DNA of 64,000 nucleotides, taken from the NCBI GenBank assembly GCA_903929755.1, contig CAIYVZ010000001.1:16534-80533 (forward strand), written 5' to 3'. Made by a program: the position numbers and the translations under genes. Below are positions 32,796 through 41,430 of this stretch, one piece after another. Under the pieces are notes generated by a model, which saw only the letters and a program-made list of their open reading frames with translations, was not told the origin of the DNA and made no database searches. Position 1 is the first letter of the stretch. Each line of letters starts with the position of its first letter. This stretch comes from an uncultured Acidobacteriia bacterium. Its GTDB lineage: Bacteria; Acidobacteriota; Terriglobia; Bryobacterales; Bryobacteraceae.

Positions 32796-34013
32796 TTAGT
32801 GGATGGTTTTGGTCTTGCGGTTCATGTAGTCCATCAGCAGATATTTTCCCAGGGTATCGGGAGATGTGAAGTAGGCTTTGCCACGGCACATCTGCGTGAT
32901 CTGCTGAACGAACTGGATCAGGTGGTAGTCCTGGGCAAGCATGAAGGTATTGATCAGGATCCCCTGCTTCTTGCAACGGTTGACTTCTTCGAGCGTTCGG
33001 CTGATGACCAGGGGGTCCAAGCCGAAAGCGTTGCGATAGATCCGACCGTCATCCAGCGTCAGGGCGGAGGGCTTACCGTCGGTGATCATGATGATCTGCT
33101 TCATGTCTTTCCGTTCCTGAGCCAGGATCTTCTGCGCCAGGATCAGCCCGTCCCGCGTGTTGGTGTAATACGGACCAACCTGAACGCGGGCCAACTGGGA
33201 GATGTTCAGTTCTTCGGCCGAATCATGGAACAGGACGCAGCGCAGGGTATCTCCGGGATACTGGGTCCGGATAAGATGCGCCAGTGCCATGGCCACTCGT
33301 TTGGCAGGGGTGAAGCGATCTTCGCCATAGAGAATCATGCTGTGGCTGCAATCGAGCAGCAGAACTGTGGCGCAGGAGCTTTGGTATTCGGACTGATGGA
33401 CGTGCAGATCAGAGTACTCCAGATTGACCGGCACGCCGACGCCCTCACGGCGGATTGCGGAAAACAGAGTCGCGCCGGCATCCAGATTCATGGTGTCGCC
33501 GAATTCGTAAGGGCGAGAGACGCCCGATGACTCGATACCGGTGGCCAGGTCGCGGGTGTCATGGCGGCCGAAGCTGGAGCGCCCCAGGGAGCCGAGGAGG
33601 TCCTTGAGAGTGCGGAAGCCGAGAAAGTCCAGAGACTTGTCGGTGACTTCGAATTTCGTCTGGCCACTGTCCTGCCCTTCGCCCCCCGCGGCGGGCTCGA
33701 CATTGATATGGCCCTCGTCGGCGAGCTTCTGAATCAGGTTCTTCAGGAGCTGATCAACCTGTTCGGGGCTCATGGCGTCGAGTTTCCGGCGCAATTCCTC
33801 CGCGCGGTCAGGGTCGAACAGGTCACCTTGCTGGAGAGCGCGGCGGATGGCCTCCATTAACTCGTCCAGACTGTTTGGATCCCACCCGGTGTACTGGGCG
33901 AACTGCGAGTCAAAGCCGCTCTTCAGGAAGAAATCGGCCAGTGCATCCATCAGAGCCTGGGAATCAATGCCCAGGTCGTCATCAACGTATTTGGAAAAAC
34001 GAACCCATTTCAC
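32796..34013 (-). CDS. VWA domain protein, partner of MoxR-like ATPase
   Basis: 405 residues from GTG 34013, fixed by a strong gaggagg ribosome site and the 19-nt gap to the upstream gene; ORF extensions further upstream overlap that gene. The N-terminal half is helical and acidic ([40 protein letters not shown]). The VWA domain has a full MIDAS: DCSHS at 221-225 and a [13 protein letters not shown] segment. No signal peptide or membrane segment, so it is cytoplasmic. With the AAA+ gene it matches the MoxR/VWA chaperone arrangement related to the ChlI/ChlD magnesium chelatase subunits. Client unknown. Confidence 0.88.
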   Translation of the reverse strand: MKWVRFSKYVDDDLGIDSQALMDALADFFLKSGFDSQFAQYTGWDPNSLDELMEAIRRALQQGDLFDPDRAEELRRKLDAMSPEQVDQLLKNLIQKLADEGHINVEPAAGGEGQDSGQTKFEVTDKSLDFLGFRTLKDLLGSLGRSSFGRHDTRDLATGIESSGVSRPYEFGDTMNLDAGATLFSAIRREGVGVPVNLEYSDLHVHQSEYQSSCATVLLLDCSHSMILYGEDRFTPAKRVAMALAHLIRTQYPGDTLRCVLFHDSAEELNISQLARVQVGPYYTNTRDGLILAQKILAQERKDMKQIIMITDGKPSALTLDDGRIYRNAFGLDPLVISRTLEEVNRCKKQGILINTFMLAQDYHLIQFVQQITQMCRGKAYFTSPDTLGKYLLMDYMNRKTKTIH

Positions 34014-34032
34014 AGGCGGCCTCCTCGGGAAC

Positions 34033-35559
34033 CTAATTGAAGCGGCGGCGGGAGCGTGAGGGCGGGTCTTCCGGCTCGTCGCCCTCACTTGACGCGCCGC
34101 GGGCGCTCCGGGTATCGTCAGCACGCTTCTCGGCCACGGCAAAGCCGTGTTCTTCTGACCGGGCCAGCCTGCGCCTTGCGTAGAGGCCTTCCAGAACAAA
34201 CTCTCCGGCAGAGGCCCGGACAGCATCGGGTTCATTGGAAGATAAGCCCAGCGCTTTGGTCTTTTCAAGGAGCCCGGCGATACCGGCCAGGTGGCGAACC
34301 ATTTCGGCGGAATCACCATCTTCCGACAGCTTCAAAGTCCCGCCCAGTTCGAACCACTGGATAATGCTCTGCATGTTGACGCCTTCGTAAAAGTGGTCGA
34401 ACACTTTGGCGACCGCCAGGCGAATGAGTTCCCGCGCGATGGTATGGCCGCCCTTCAGCTCGCCCTCATATTCCAGTTCGATCTTGCCCGTAATGGCGGG
34501 GAGCGCGGCGTAAATATCCACGATGCGGGGCACCGCGAGATCCTCGGCGTTGGCATAGCAACGGCGCTCCGCGTTGGAGACTACGTTCTCCATCACGGAG
34601 ATGGGCAGGCGCTGTGAGACGCCGGAACGCTTATCCACGCGACGATCTTCGCGGGCACAGAAGGCCAGTTGTTCCACAACTTCGGTAATGTACTTCGGCA
34701 CGCGTACGGGGCTGGATGCCCCGCGAGACATCCAGGCTTCCGCCGAGGTGATGGCGATGCCTTCTTCCAGAGTGGCAGGGTAGTGCGTCCGGATTTCGCT
34801 GCCGATGCGGTCTTTGAGCGGCGTGATGATTTTGCCGCGAGCCGTATAGTCTTCGGGATTGGCGGTGAAGACGAGGAGCAGATCGAGCGGCAGGCGGACC
34901 GGATAGCCCTTAATCTGGACATCACCTTCCTGCATGATATTGAACAGGCCAACCTGAATCTTCCCGGCCAGGTCGGGCAACTCGTTGATGGCGAAGATGC
35001 CGCGGTTCGCCCGGGGGAGCAGGCCATAGTGCACCGTCAGTTCGTCGGAAATATCCTGCCCGCGACGGGCAGCCTTGATGGGATCAATATCGCCGATCAT
35101 GTCCGCAATGGTGACGTCGGGCGTGGCCAGTTTCTCCACATAGCGGGCATCGGCACTGAGCCAGGCGATGGGAGCCGTTTCGCCGTGCTCGGCGACCATG
35201 GTGCGGCAGGCTTTGCAGATAGGGTGGTAGGGATTGTCGTGGATCTCACACCCGGCAACGTACGGCGTCCACGGATCGAGGAATGCCGTCAGCATCCGCA
35301 CGAGCCGGGTCTTGGCCTGGCCCCGGAGGCCCAGCAAGATGAAGTTGTGACGGGAAAGCACCGCGTTCACCACCTGCGGCACAACCGTATCGTCATAACC
35401 GACAATGCCTGGGAACAGAGGCTCGCCACTGCGGAGCTTGGCGATCAGATTGGCCCGAAGCTCATCCTTCACACTCCGGCCAGCCAGCTTGTCTTCTGAA
35501 AAAGCACTGCGGCGAAGCGCTCCCAGAGTAAGCGGGAGTTCAGGATGGGTGGGTAGCAT
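34033..35559 (-). CDS. MoxR/ChlI-like AAA+ ATPase
   Basis: 508 residues. The P-loop GLRGQAKT (77-84) has Ala in place of the usual last Gly. Walker B-like FAINELPDLAGKIQVGLF and sensor-1 LVFTANPEDYTARGKIITPL are typical of the magnesium-chelatase/MoxR branch. A conserved insertion CEIHDNPYHPICKACR (about 104-119) carries three Cys and two His that could bind zinc. The last 30 residues are Arg/Glu/Asp-rich. First of the two-gene unit with the VWA protein; likely remodels a specific protein client together with it. No bacteriochlorophyll genes are nearby, so a chelatase role is not supported. Confidence 0.88.
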   Translation of the reverse strand: MLPTHPELPLTLGALRRSAFSEDKLAGRSVKDELRANLIAKLRSGEPLFPGIVGYDDTVVPQVVNAVLSRHNFILLGLRGQAKTRLVRMLTAFLDPWTPYVAGCEIHDNPYHPICKACRTMVAEHGETAPIAWLSADARYVEKLATPDVTIADMIGDIDPIKAARRGQDISDELTVHYGLLPRANRGIFAINELPDLAGKIQVGLFNIMQEGDVQIKGYPVRLPLDLLLVFTANPEDYTARGKIITPLKDRIGSEIRTHYPATLEEGIAITSAEAWMSRGASSPVRVPKYITEVVEQLAFCAREDRRVDKRSGVSQRLPISVMENVVSNAERRCYANAEDLAVPRIVDIYAALPAITGKIELEYEGELKGGHTIARELIRLAVAKVFDHFYEGVNMQSIIQWFELGGTLKLSEDGDSAEMVRHLAGIAGLLEKTKALGLSSNEPDAVRASAGEFVLEGLYARRRLARSEEHGFAVAEKRADDTRSARGASSEGDEPEDPPSRSRRRFN

Positions 35560-35582
35560 AGGCGTCCTTACTGTTAGATGGG

Positions 35583-36203
35583 CTACTGGTCAGGATTGAA
35601 TTCAAAAATGTCGCCGCCACACTGAAAAACAATGTGGCCGCCAACGAGATTCTTTAACTCGTGGCTCAGGGGGATGAATACGGCTCCGTCAGTGGACTGA
35701 CCCGGAGCCAGGCGGGTGTCATTCAGCGCAATCGCGGAGGCAGTGGCTGCGGCCTTCAGGCGGCCCGGCATCCCGAATGACATGGCGTTTTGCCGGCGCT
35801 GTTCGTAGCCGTTGTTTGAACGCATGTGGGGGATGCCATACAGGGCAGCTTCGTAGGAGGAGACGAGCTTCACCACGTCGTTATGCGTGGCTTTGGCCAG
35901 CAGCATATCCACTACCTGGCCTGCCCCGAGCGCCCCGGTACTCAGGTCTGCGCGGACATAATGGAAGTCTTCCGGGCGAACGGTGCGGTAAGTCTGACCG
36001 CCATTGGAGATCGACACCTGCAGGAGGCCAAACCCTGCCACCTGGCTTTGCAAATGGGTAACGATGACGGTCAGGCCCTGCCGTGTAGCCGTTTGGTACT
36101 TAATGCCGTTGGTCTCATACTCAATGATCTGGGCATTCGCGCAGAACGCCAAAATGAGCAGCAGTGGCACAAAGAACCATCGGATTGGGGAGGAGGACCG
36201 CAT
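35583..36203 (-). CDS. Small secreted protein of unknown function
   Basis: 206 residues with a signal peptide (RWFFVPLLLILAFCANAQ). The mature part is mixed alpha/beta: TVIVTHLQSQVAGFGLLQVS (early strands), a VVDMLLAKATHNDVVKLVSS helix, and LAPGQSTDGAVFIPLSHELK near the end, which looks like a DUF of Ig-like type. I do not recognise a family. It sits between a cupin-like gene and the AAA+/VWA pair, all on the same strand, with gaps of 23 nt on both sides, so the four may be co-transcribed. Confidence 0.6.
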   Translation of the reverse strand: MRSSSPIRWFFVPLLLILAFCANAQIIEYETNGIKYQTATRQGLTVIVTHLQSQVAGFGLLQVSISNGGQTYRTVRPEDFHYVRADLSTGALGAGQVVDMLLAKATHNDVVKLVSSYEAALYGIPHMRSNNGYEQRRQNAMSFGMPGRLKAAATASAIALNDTRLAPGQSTDGAVFIPLSHELKNLVGGHIVFQCGGDIFEFNPDQ

Positions 36204-36226
36204 GCTCTGGTTCCAGATTAGCGCGG

Positions 36227-36751
36227 TTACTTCAGCAAGGTAATAACAACGGGACCGCCGCCGGACGGCATCCGGTTCCAGAGGGTTTCGGCAGTCGACA
36301 TGTTCACCGCGACATAGTTGCTGCCGGCAGGGGGTGCGGTAGCAGACTTGTAGACGCGGACCTGAGAGTTATCGATAATTGCGCCCTTTGAGGATGCCCC
36401 GGCAGCGCCGGTTCCAGGCTTCCGGAGTTCGATCTCGACAATTCTCGTCGCCGCAGCAGAAACATGCTCGCTGGTGTGCCTGCCCGAGGCGGGACTCCAG
36501 CCGATATCGCCGGCCCGCCAGTGCTGGTCTTCACCCTTACCATCCTCATGGCGGATGTTGATGTCGGCAGCGTCCAGATAGAGCATGACGCGGTTCTGTT
36601 CATGAACATGCATGGTACCGGGCTTCGTTACGTGCGGGTCAACAACGGAAACAACGCGGACGAATTCGTTGTCAACCGGGATACTGCGCTGCGCGAAAGC
36701 AGAAAGACCAGTGAGGAGCAGGCAGACGAGCAGGCGACCGGAACGGAACAT
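36227..36751 (-). CDS. Secreted cupin-like protein
   Basis: 174 residues with a signal peptide (LLVCLLLTGLSAFAQ). The segment TKPGTMHVHEQNRVMLYLDA then INIRHEDGKGEDQHWRAGDI and GWSPASGRHTSEHVSAAATR follows the two cupin motifs (HxH with a later G and H), with His pairs that could hold a metal. It is a single-domain cupin exported to the periplasm or outside. Ligand unknown. Same strand as, and 23 nt from, the next small secreted protein. Confidence 0.65.
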   Translation of the reverse strand: MFRSGRLLVCLLLTGLSAFAQRSIPVDNEFVRVVSVVDPHVTKPGTMHVHEQNRVMLYLDAADINIRHEDGKGEDQHWRAGDIGWSPASGRHTSEHVSAAATRIVEIELRKPGTGAAGASSKGAIIDNSQVRVYKSATAPPAGSNYVAVNMSTAETLWNRMPSGGGPVVITLLK

Positions 36752-37226
36752 GACTGACAGTTTATTACGACTGCTACCTGCGACGGGAGCTCACCCCTGA
36801 CTGGCGGGTTTCCGGCACATGGCCGCAGCGCCTGACCCCAAATCAGTTTCGAAGTAAAAAAGCCCACCGGAGCGGCGCACGCCGGGACCTGCTATTACTT
36901 TCTGGCGCTCACTGCCGTGAAGGATAGCCGGATCGACGAGGAATCCGCATTGCTTCAGAGCGCCGCCGAGGCGCGGACGGCTGCCGGTCCGGAATATCCG
37001 GGCCGGAATATTAAGGAGACGTGGGGGAATAAGCAGTTGTGTGGCCGATCTGTTTCAGCAACAGCACTGGCCCGCCCAGGCAGAAGAGGCGCTGCAGCAT
37101 GACGGCGAGCGTTAGCCCTCGCCCCGGTGTGCGGTCTTTTCACCCCAGGGTGAAGGCCGGCCTACGAAGCAACCGCAGGGGGCAGTGTTCGCCAGTTGGG
37201 AGGAGTGGGGCGGCGTGGGCGAGGGC
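36752..37226. other. Gene-poor gap with one coding-like stretch
   Basis: A plus-strand frame open from 36838 to 37102 reads FEVKKPTGAAHAGTCYYFLA then LTAVKDSRIDEESALLQSAA, with no start codon until a GTG at 36917. It looks like a degraded coding piece but I cannot assign it. The rest (37103-37226) shows no feature. Confidence 0.3.
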
Positions 37227-37230
37227 AACA

Positions 37231-37265
37231 AAAAACCCCGGCTGTTGAGCCGGGGTTTATTTTTT
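37231..37265. terminator. Bidirectional terminator at the FecR-like gene end
   Basis: An 11-bp stem, aaaccccggct (37233-37243) with agccggggttt (37248-37258), has a T run on each strand. It is positioned just after the minus-strand stop at 37301. Confidence 0.85.
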
Positions 37266-37300
37266 GAATTGTGAACCTTAAGAAAGGCGAACAGACCAAC

Positions 37301-38329
37301 CTACGGACTGGTAGTCCCCCCGATAGCGCCAGCAGCAGCAGCCCCCAAACCGGCAGCGGCTGTCCCTGCGACAATGCCACCCACTGCGAGAGCACCGATA
37401 CCACCGGCAGCGGCGGCACCAGCAGCAGCAGCACCAGCAGCAGCGGCACCAGCGGCACCAGCAGCGGCAGCACCACCAGCAGCGGCGGCACCACCAGCGG
37501 CAGCAGCGCCACCTGCGGCAGCACCACCAGCAGCAGCGCCAGCAGCGCCGGCGGCAAGACCGGCAGCCGTTGTGGTGGCACCGACCTTAGAAGCTACCGA
37601 AGCGCATCCACCTTTGCGGGTTACGACAGCCTTCGAAACCTTAACGACCTGAGATGCACCGGCCACCGGAGTAGCGGAGGCGTCAACGGCTCCTGAAATC
37701 TTTACCGTGCTACCGATTACCTTGCGGAGATCCATGCCGCGGAGTTCGAAAATCTGATTCCCGGTTTGATCTACAACGATGGCTGCGCCACCCTTGTTGA
37801 GAACGCAACCAGTGCTTTCAAACACCGACGCACCTGTTGTCTGGGGCACGAACCAGAGCGGCATACCCGGCGTAACACGAGCCACGAGCAGACCTTGCTG
37901 ATTGCGCACATTGACAGGAGCGTTCAGCGCCGTGACGTAAACCATCTTGTTGTCAGCGGCGACCTTGACCCGAGCGATGGACGAAGACTCGGCACCGCGG
38001 ATCATCAAAGTCTTCACATCGACTTCGAAGCCGCTCGTGCTCTGAACTTCACTCATGCCTGATTCAAGCGACACGTGGTTCGAGTAGATGGTTGCGCTGG
38101 AACCAGCCGACAGATCCAGCCTGGTTCCGTTGTTCATATGGATTCGGGAAAATGCACGCGTTTGAAGTCTTGAACCGTCGAAGACAGAGGCGTTACCCGA
38201 AACCGTAGCGTTATCTAATGTTACTCCGCTTGAGGATGAGGCGATTCCGATGACCGGCGTGCTGGCTAAAGCGACACCGGAAGTCATCAAAACAGCGCTT
38301 CCTACTGCGGATAGTATTTGGAGTCTCAC
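37301..38329 (-). CDS. FecR-like exported protein with Ala/Gly-rich tail
   Basis: 342 residues with a signal peptide (SAVGSAVLMTSGVALA). Residues about 30-110 resemble a FecR beta-strand repeat (NASVFDGSRLQTRAFSRIHM, TRLDLSAGSSATIYSNHVSL then ESGMSEVQ), followed by a second small beta region (LNAPVNVRNQQGLLVARVTP). From about 250 the chain is almost only Ala and Gly, about 90 residues of AAGG/AAAAGG units ending GAIGGTTSP. The tail could be a surface or membrane-inserting segment, or simply low complexity. Monocistronic and divergent from the TPR-like gene. Confidence 0.6.
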   Translation of the reverse strand: MRLQILSAVGSAVLMTSGVALASTPVIGIASSSSGVTLDNATVSGNASVFDGSRLQTRAFSRIHMNNGTRLDLSAGSSATIYSNHVSLESGMSEVQSTSGFEVDVKTLMIRGAESSSIARVKVAADNKMVYVTALNAPVNVRNQQGLLVARVTPGMPLWFVPQTTGASVFESTGCVLNKGGAAIVVDQTGNQIFELRGMDLRKVIGSTVKISGAVDASATPVAGASQVVKVSKAVVTRKGGCASVASKVGATTTAAGLAAGAAGAAAGGAAAGGAAAAGGAAAAGGAAAAGAAGAAAAGAAAAGAAAAGGIGALAVGGIVAGTAAAGLGAAAAGAIGGTTSP

Positions 38330-38373
38330 ATTTTCTCCCTGGAAGGTAGTTCCGTCCTATATCATGAGCTACA

Positions 38374-39624
38374 TTGACTGCCATTGCAAGCTCCATAAAG
38401 AAAAGATGCTACTTCTGGGCCCTCCGTGCGGGCGCCGGAATGCTGACTGTGGCATTTCTGTGGGGCATATGGGGTTCGTGCACCGCTGCAGTAGCCGACT
38501 ATAACGAGCAGTTAAATACCCCTGAAACCCTGCGTAAAGCAGTAACACTGGCTCCGGATAACGCCGCGTTTCGTGCTCTGTTGGCGGAAGCACTGGAGGG
38601 CAGTGGTGAAGATCCAAAGCCGCAACTCATTGAGGCAATGAGACTTAGCCCCCTGGACTCGCAATACGCGATTCGACGTGCATTCCGGGCTGAAATTGAA
38701 GGAGACTTTGCGGGAACCGAAGCATTATTGCTGGAAGCGGCCCGCCTGGACCATAAAGCGAACCCGCGCTGGGCGCTAATGAATTTCTATTTCCGAAGGG
38801 GGCGGGAAGCAGATTTCTGGCATTGGTTTAATCGGACACTTTCGGTAAGCCTGGGGGGGGCTGAGGCGGTATATCGGCTTGGCTGGAATATGGCGCAGGA
38901 CAGCGAGGTAGTACTGGGCCATATCCCGAATACTCCACGAATTATGAGGCAGTACCTTGAGTACCTTGCGGGAAATAATCGTCTGGATGATGCGGGTGCG
39001 GTGGCGGTGCGCGTGGCGAGCAGCGGCCCCGGCGGGCAGCTACCGCTACTGATGGCATATTGTGAGCGCTATGCTGAGGGCGACCCGGGGCGGGCAGTGT
39101 TGGTTTGGAATACCCTGGCCCGGGGCAAGACCATCCCGTATCGCCCACTGAGTCCCGAATCGGGGGAGATTCTGACGAATGAAGACTTCAGAATTGAGCT
39201 TGCTTCCGAACAATCCAGGCACCGGGTGTTTGACTGGAACCTGCTGCCGGTTGAAGGCATTTCGATTGATCGCCTGCCCGAGCAAAAGGGGATCCGGTTT
39301 GATTTGAGCGGGGAGGAACCGGAGACGTGCGACCTGATGGAGCAACGAATTCCGCTGGCGGAGGGCAAGACGTACGCCATCGACTGGCAGGCGGAAACGC
39401 CGAACGACACGCCGATAACGGGGCTTTTCTGGCAAGTGACGGAATCCGGTCCGGAGCCGCATGAGGTGACTGCGCCGATAGCTGGCGGCGCGGCAGGAAG
39501 TTTTGTGTTTACGGCGAAAAGCCAGTCGGCAATGTTGCGACTGAAATACGCAAGGTTGCCCGGCACGAAACGAGCCTCCGGGAGCATCACGATTCGGAAT
39601 CTGCATGGAAGGCTGGCCAGGTGA
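38374..39624 (+). CDS. TPR-like protein with one N-terminal membrane segment
   Basis: Up to 416 residues from a TTG at 38374, the only start that keeps the basic KKRCYFWALRAGAG then hydrophobic MLTVAFLWGIWGS anchor; an internal ATG at about 38440 would drop the basic stretch. Residues 50-180 show helical TPR-type repeats (PDNAAFRALLAEALEGSGED, SPLDSQYAIRRAFRAEIEGD). The last 140 residues are beta-rich. Its stop overlaps the O-antigen-ligase-like gene (GTGA), so the two probably act together in surface-glycan polymerisation or export. Start codon choice is uncertain. Confidence 0.65.
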   Translation: MTAIASSIKKRCYFWALRAGAGMLTVAFLWGIWGSCTAAVADYNEQLNTPETLRKAVTLAPDNAAFRALLAEALEGSGEDPKPQLIEAMRLSPLDSQYAIRRAFRAEIEGDFAGTEALLLEAARLDHKANPRWALMNFYFRRGREADFWHWFNRTLSVSLGGAEAVYRLGWNMAQDSEVVLGHIPNTPRIMRQYLEYLAGNNRLDDAGAVAVRVASSGPGGQLPLLMAYCERYAEGDPGRAVLVWNTLARGKTIPYRPLSPESGEILTNEDFRIELASEQSRHRVFDWNLLPVEGISIDRLPEQKGIRFDLSGEEPETCDLMEQRIPLAEGKTYAIDWQAETPNDTPITGLFWQVTESGPEPHEVTAPIAGGAAGSFVFTAKSQSAMLRLKYARLPGTKRASGSITIRNLHGRLAR

Positions 39625-40862
39625 AACTATTTTCAGCTTTGATGCTGGCGTTGACGACGGCAGCGGCGATTGCCGTTATGTTTGTTCGGGCGAAGTGGGC
39701 GACGTCGATACCGGAAACAGCCATCTGCTCCATTGGGCTTATCTGGGCAGTGATGCTGCTGGCCGGGCGCAAAGTCCAGGTGGCGTGGGTAATGGGGCCA
39801 TTGATGGGGATCGGTGTGCTGGCGGCTGTCCAACTGGGGACGGGAAGCACCGTTCACCCGTGGCCGACACGAATGGCCGCTCTTTACTGGACGGGGAATC
39901 TGGCGACATTTTTTGTAGCACTGCAGTTTCTGGCAGACCGGGAGATCCGCGTCCGTTACATGGACTGGCTGGTGGCGTTCGCTGGATTTGCAGGTATTTT
40001 CTGCACAATCCACGCGATCACATCAATCGGGGTGATCTACTGGACGTTCCCCGAGGTATGGGGGTCCATTCCGTTGTTTGGCCCGTTTTTGTATGTGAAT
40101 CAATATGCCGCTTTTGTGGAACTGATACTTCCGGTGGCACTTTATGGCGCGCTCACCAGAGAGAAATGGGCAAGGGTGGGCTGCGTAATGGTGGCGGCTA
40201 TCCTGTTCGGCTCGGTGTTGTATGGGGCGTCGAGAGGCGGGGCGGGGCTCACGCTGCTGGAGATCGCGCTGGTCCCGCTGTTGACGGCGAGGAGGCGGGG
40301 GATCAACAGGCAACAACTGGTAAACACGGCACTGGTACTTGCGGTGGCAGTACTTTGGGTGGTCGTGGCGTCCGGACCTGACAGATTACTGGCCAAGATC
40401 AGCGACGCATCGACATACGGGGGCCGCATGGACTTCAATCGGGCGTCGCTCGCCATGATCAAAGACCGGCCGATACAGGGTTTTGGGCTTTGGAACTGGG
40501 CGACTGTCTATCCCGGATATGCGGTGGCCGATGACGGACTCTACGTTAACCAGGCACATAACGACTGGGCGCAATGGACGGCGGAAGGCGGAATTCCGCT
40601 GCTGGCGCTGATGCTGACGGTAGCGGTGTGGGCCGTTCCGCGGGCAATTCGGTCCGGTTGGGGCGTTGGGGTGATGATGGTTCTGATCCACTGCCTTTGG
40701 GACTATCCGATCCAGCGGACCGGGGTTGCATTGGTCTTTTTCACGATGCTGGCGGCAATTGCTCCTTACGGACGCCCCAAACAGCGGGAAGAGGAGCAGG
40801 TGCCCGAGGAGGACGCTTTCAATATTTCCGAGGCAGCGCCGGGCACCGAAAAGCGCCTATGA
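39621..40862 (+). CDS. O-antigen ligase/polymerase-like membrane protein
   Basis: 413 residues, GTG start inside the preceding stop. About ten hydrophobic segments span the length (for example LFSALMLALTTAAAIAVMFV, LVAFAGFAGIFCTIHAITSI, LVNTALVLAVAVLWVVVASG, IPLLALMLTVAVWAVPRAI). The periplasmic loop PIQGFGLWNWATVYPGYAVA then VNQAHNDWAQWTAEGG carries the GxG and H-N-D signature of the Wzy/WaaL O-antigen ligase family. It would polymerise or ligate lipid-linked glycans at the inner membrane. No glycosyltransferase gene cluster surrounds it. Confidence 0.82.
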   Translation: MKLFSALMLALTTAAAIAVMFVRAKWATSIPETAICSIGLIWAVMLLAGRKVQVAWVMGPLMGIGVLAAVQLGTGSTVHPWPTRMAALYWTGNLATFFVALQFLADREIRVRYMDWLVAFAGFAGIFCTIHAITSIGVIYWTFPEVWGSIPLFGPFLYVNQYAAFVELILPVALYGALTREKWARVGCVMVAAILFGSVLYGASRGGAGLTLLEIALVPLLTARRRGINRQQLVNTALVLAVAVLWVVVASGPDRLLAKISDASTYGGRMDFNRASLAMIKDRPIQGFGLWNWATVYPGYAVADDGLYVNQAHNDWAQWTAEGGIPLLALMLTVAVWAVPRAIRSGWGVGVMMVLIHCLWDYPIQRTGVALVFFTMLAAIAPYGRPKQREEEQVPEEDAFNISEAAPGTEKRL

Positions 40863-40869
40863 TTTGTAA

Positions 40870-41430
40870 ATGAGCTTTCTTTCCCGCAGGCTTCACCGAC
40901 TGGCGGCGTTGGCGCTGCTGGTGCTGCCGGTTCTGTTACCCGGTGAGGTTATCGATTCGGCACCGGGTGGATTCACTGTTCGGGGCGTGATGACACTCCA
41001 GGTCCCGCCTTCCGAGGCGTACCAGAAGTTTGTTCGAAACGTGGGGGATTGGTGGGATTCCGGCCACACGTTTTCAGGCAACGCGAAGAATCTGAGCCTT
41101 GACGACCAGCCGGGTGGCTGCTTCTGCGAGAAGTGGGCCGGTGGTGGAGTGCAACATCTGCGGGTTGTGTATGTGGCTCCAGGTAAAGTGCTGGCGATGC
41201 GGGGCGGCATGGGCCCTCTGATGTCACTGGCGGTTACGGGAGGCATGGAGATTCAGTTCGCTGCAGTGGAGAACGGCACAAAACTCACCTATACCTATTC
41301 GGTGGGGGGGTATATCCCGAAGGGTGCGGAATCGTGGGCGGCGCCGGTTGACGGGATGCTGGCGGAGACGTTCGGCCGGTTCCGGAACTATGTGAACACG
41401 GGAAGTGCGGACGGGAAGGGTGGTAAATGA
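40870..41430 (+). CDS. SRPBCC (AHSA1-like) exported protein
   Basis: 186 residues with a signal peptide (LHRLAALALLVLPVLLPG). The rest follows the START/SRPBCC pattern seen in secreted homologues: TVRGVMTLQVPPSEAYQKFV (the domain-opening beta-alpha), DDQPGGCFCEKWAGGGVQHL, LAMRGGMGPLMSLAVTGGME and a C-terminal helix AAPVDGMLAETFGRFRNYVN. It probably holds a hydrophobic ligand. ATGA overlap with the M20 peptidase gene suggests co-translation. Confidence 0.8.
   Translation: MSFLSRRLHRLAALALLVLPVLLPGEVIDSAPGGFTVRGVMTLQVPPSEAYQKFVRNVGDWWDSGHTFSGNAKNLSLDDQPGGCFCEKWAGGGVQHLRVVYVAPGKVLAMRGGMGPLMSLAVTGGMEIQFAAVENGTKLTYTYSVGGYIPKGAESWAAPVDGMLAETFGRFRNYVNTGSADGKGGK

Noticed and set aside
34014..34319. 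Extension of the VWA gene to 34319
   Set aside because: The extension overlaps the AAA+ gene 3' end in another frame and is low in protein-like sense; GTG 34013 has a strong ribosome site.
37271..37696. 141-codon Ser/Gly/Thr plus ORF
   Set aside because: It is the complement of the Ala/Gly-rich tail of the FecR-like gene on the minus strand.
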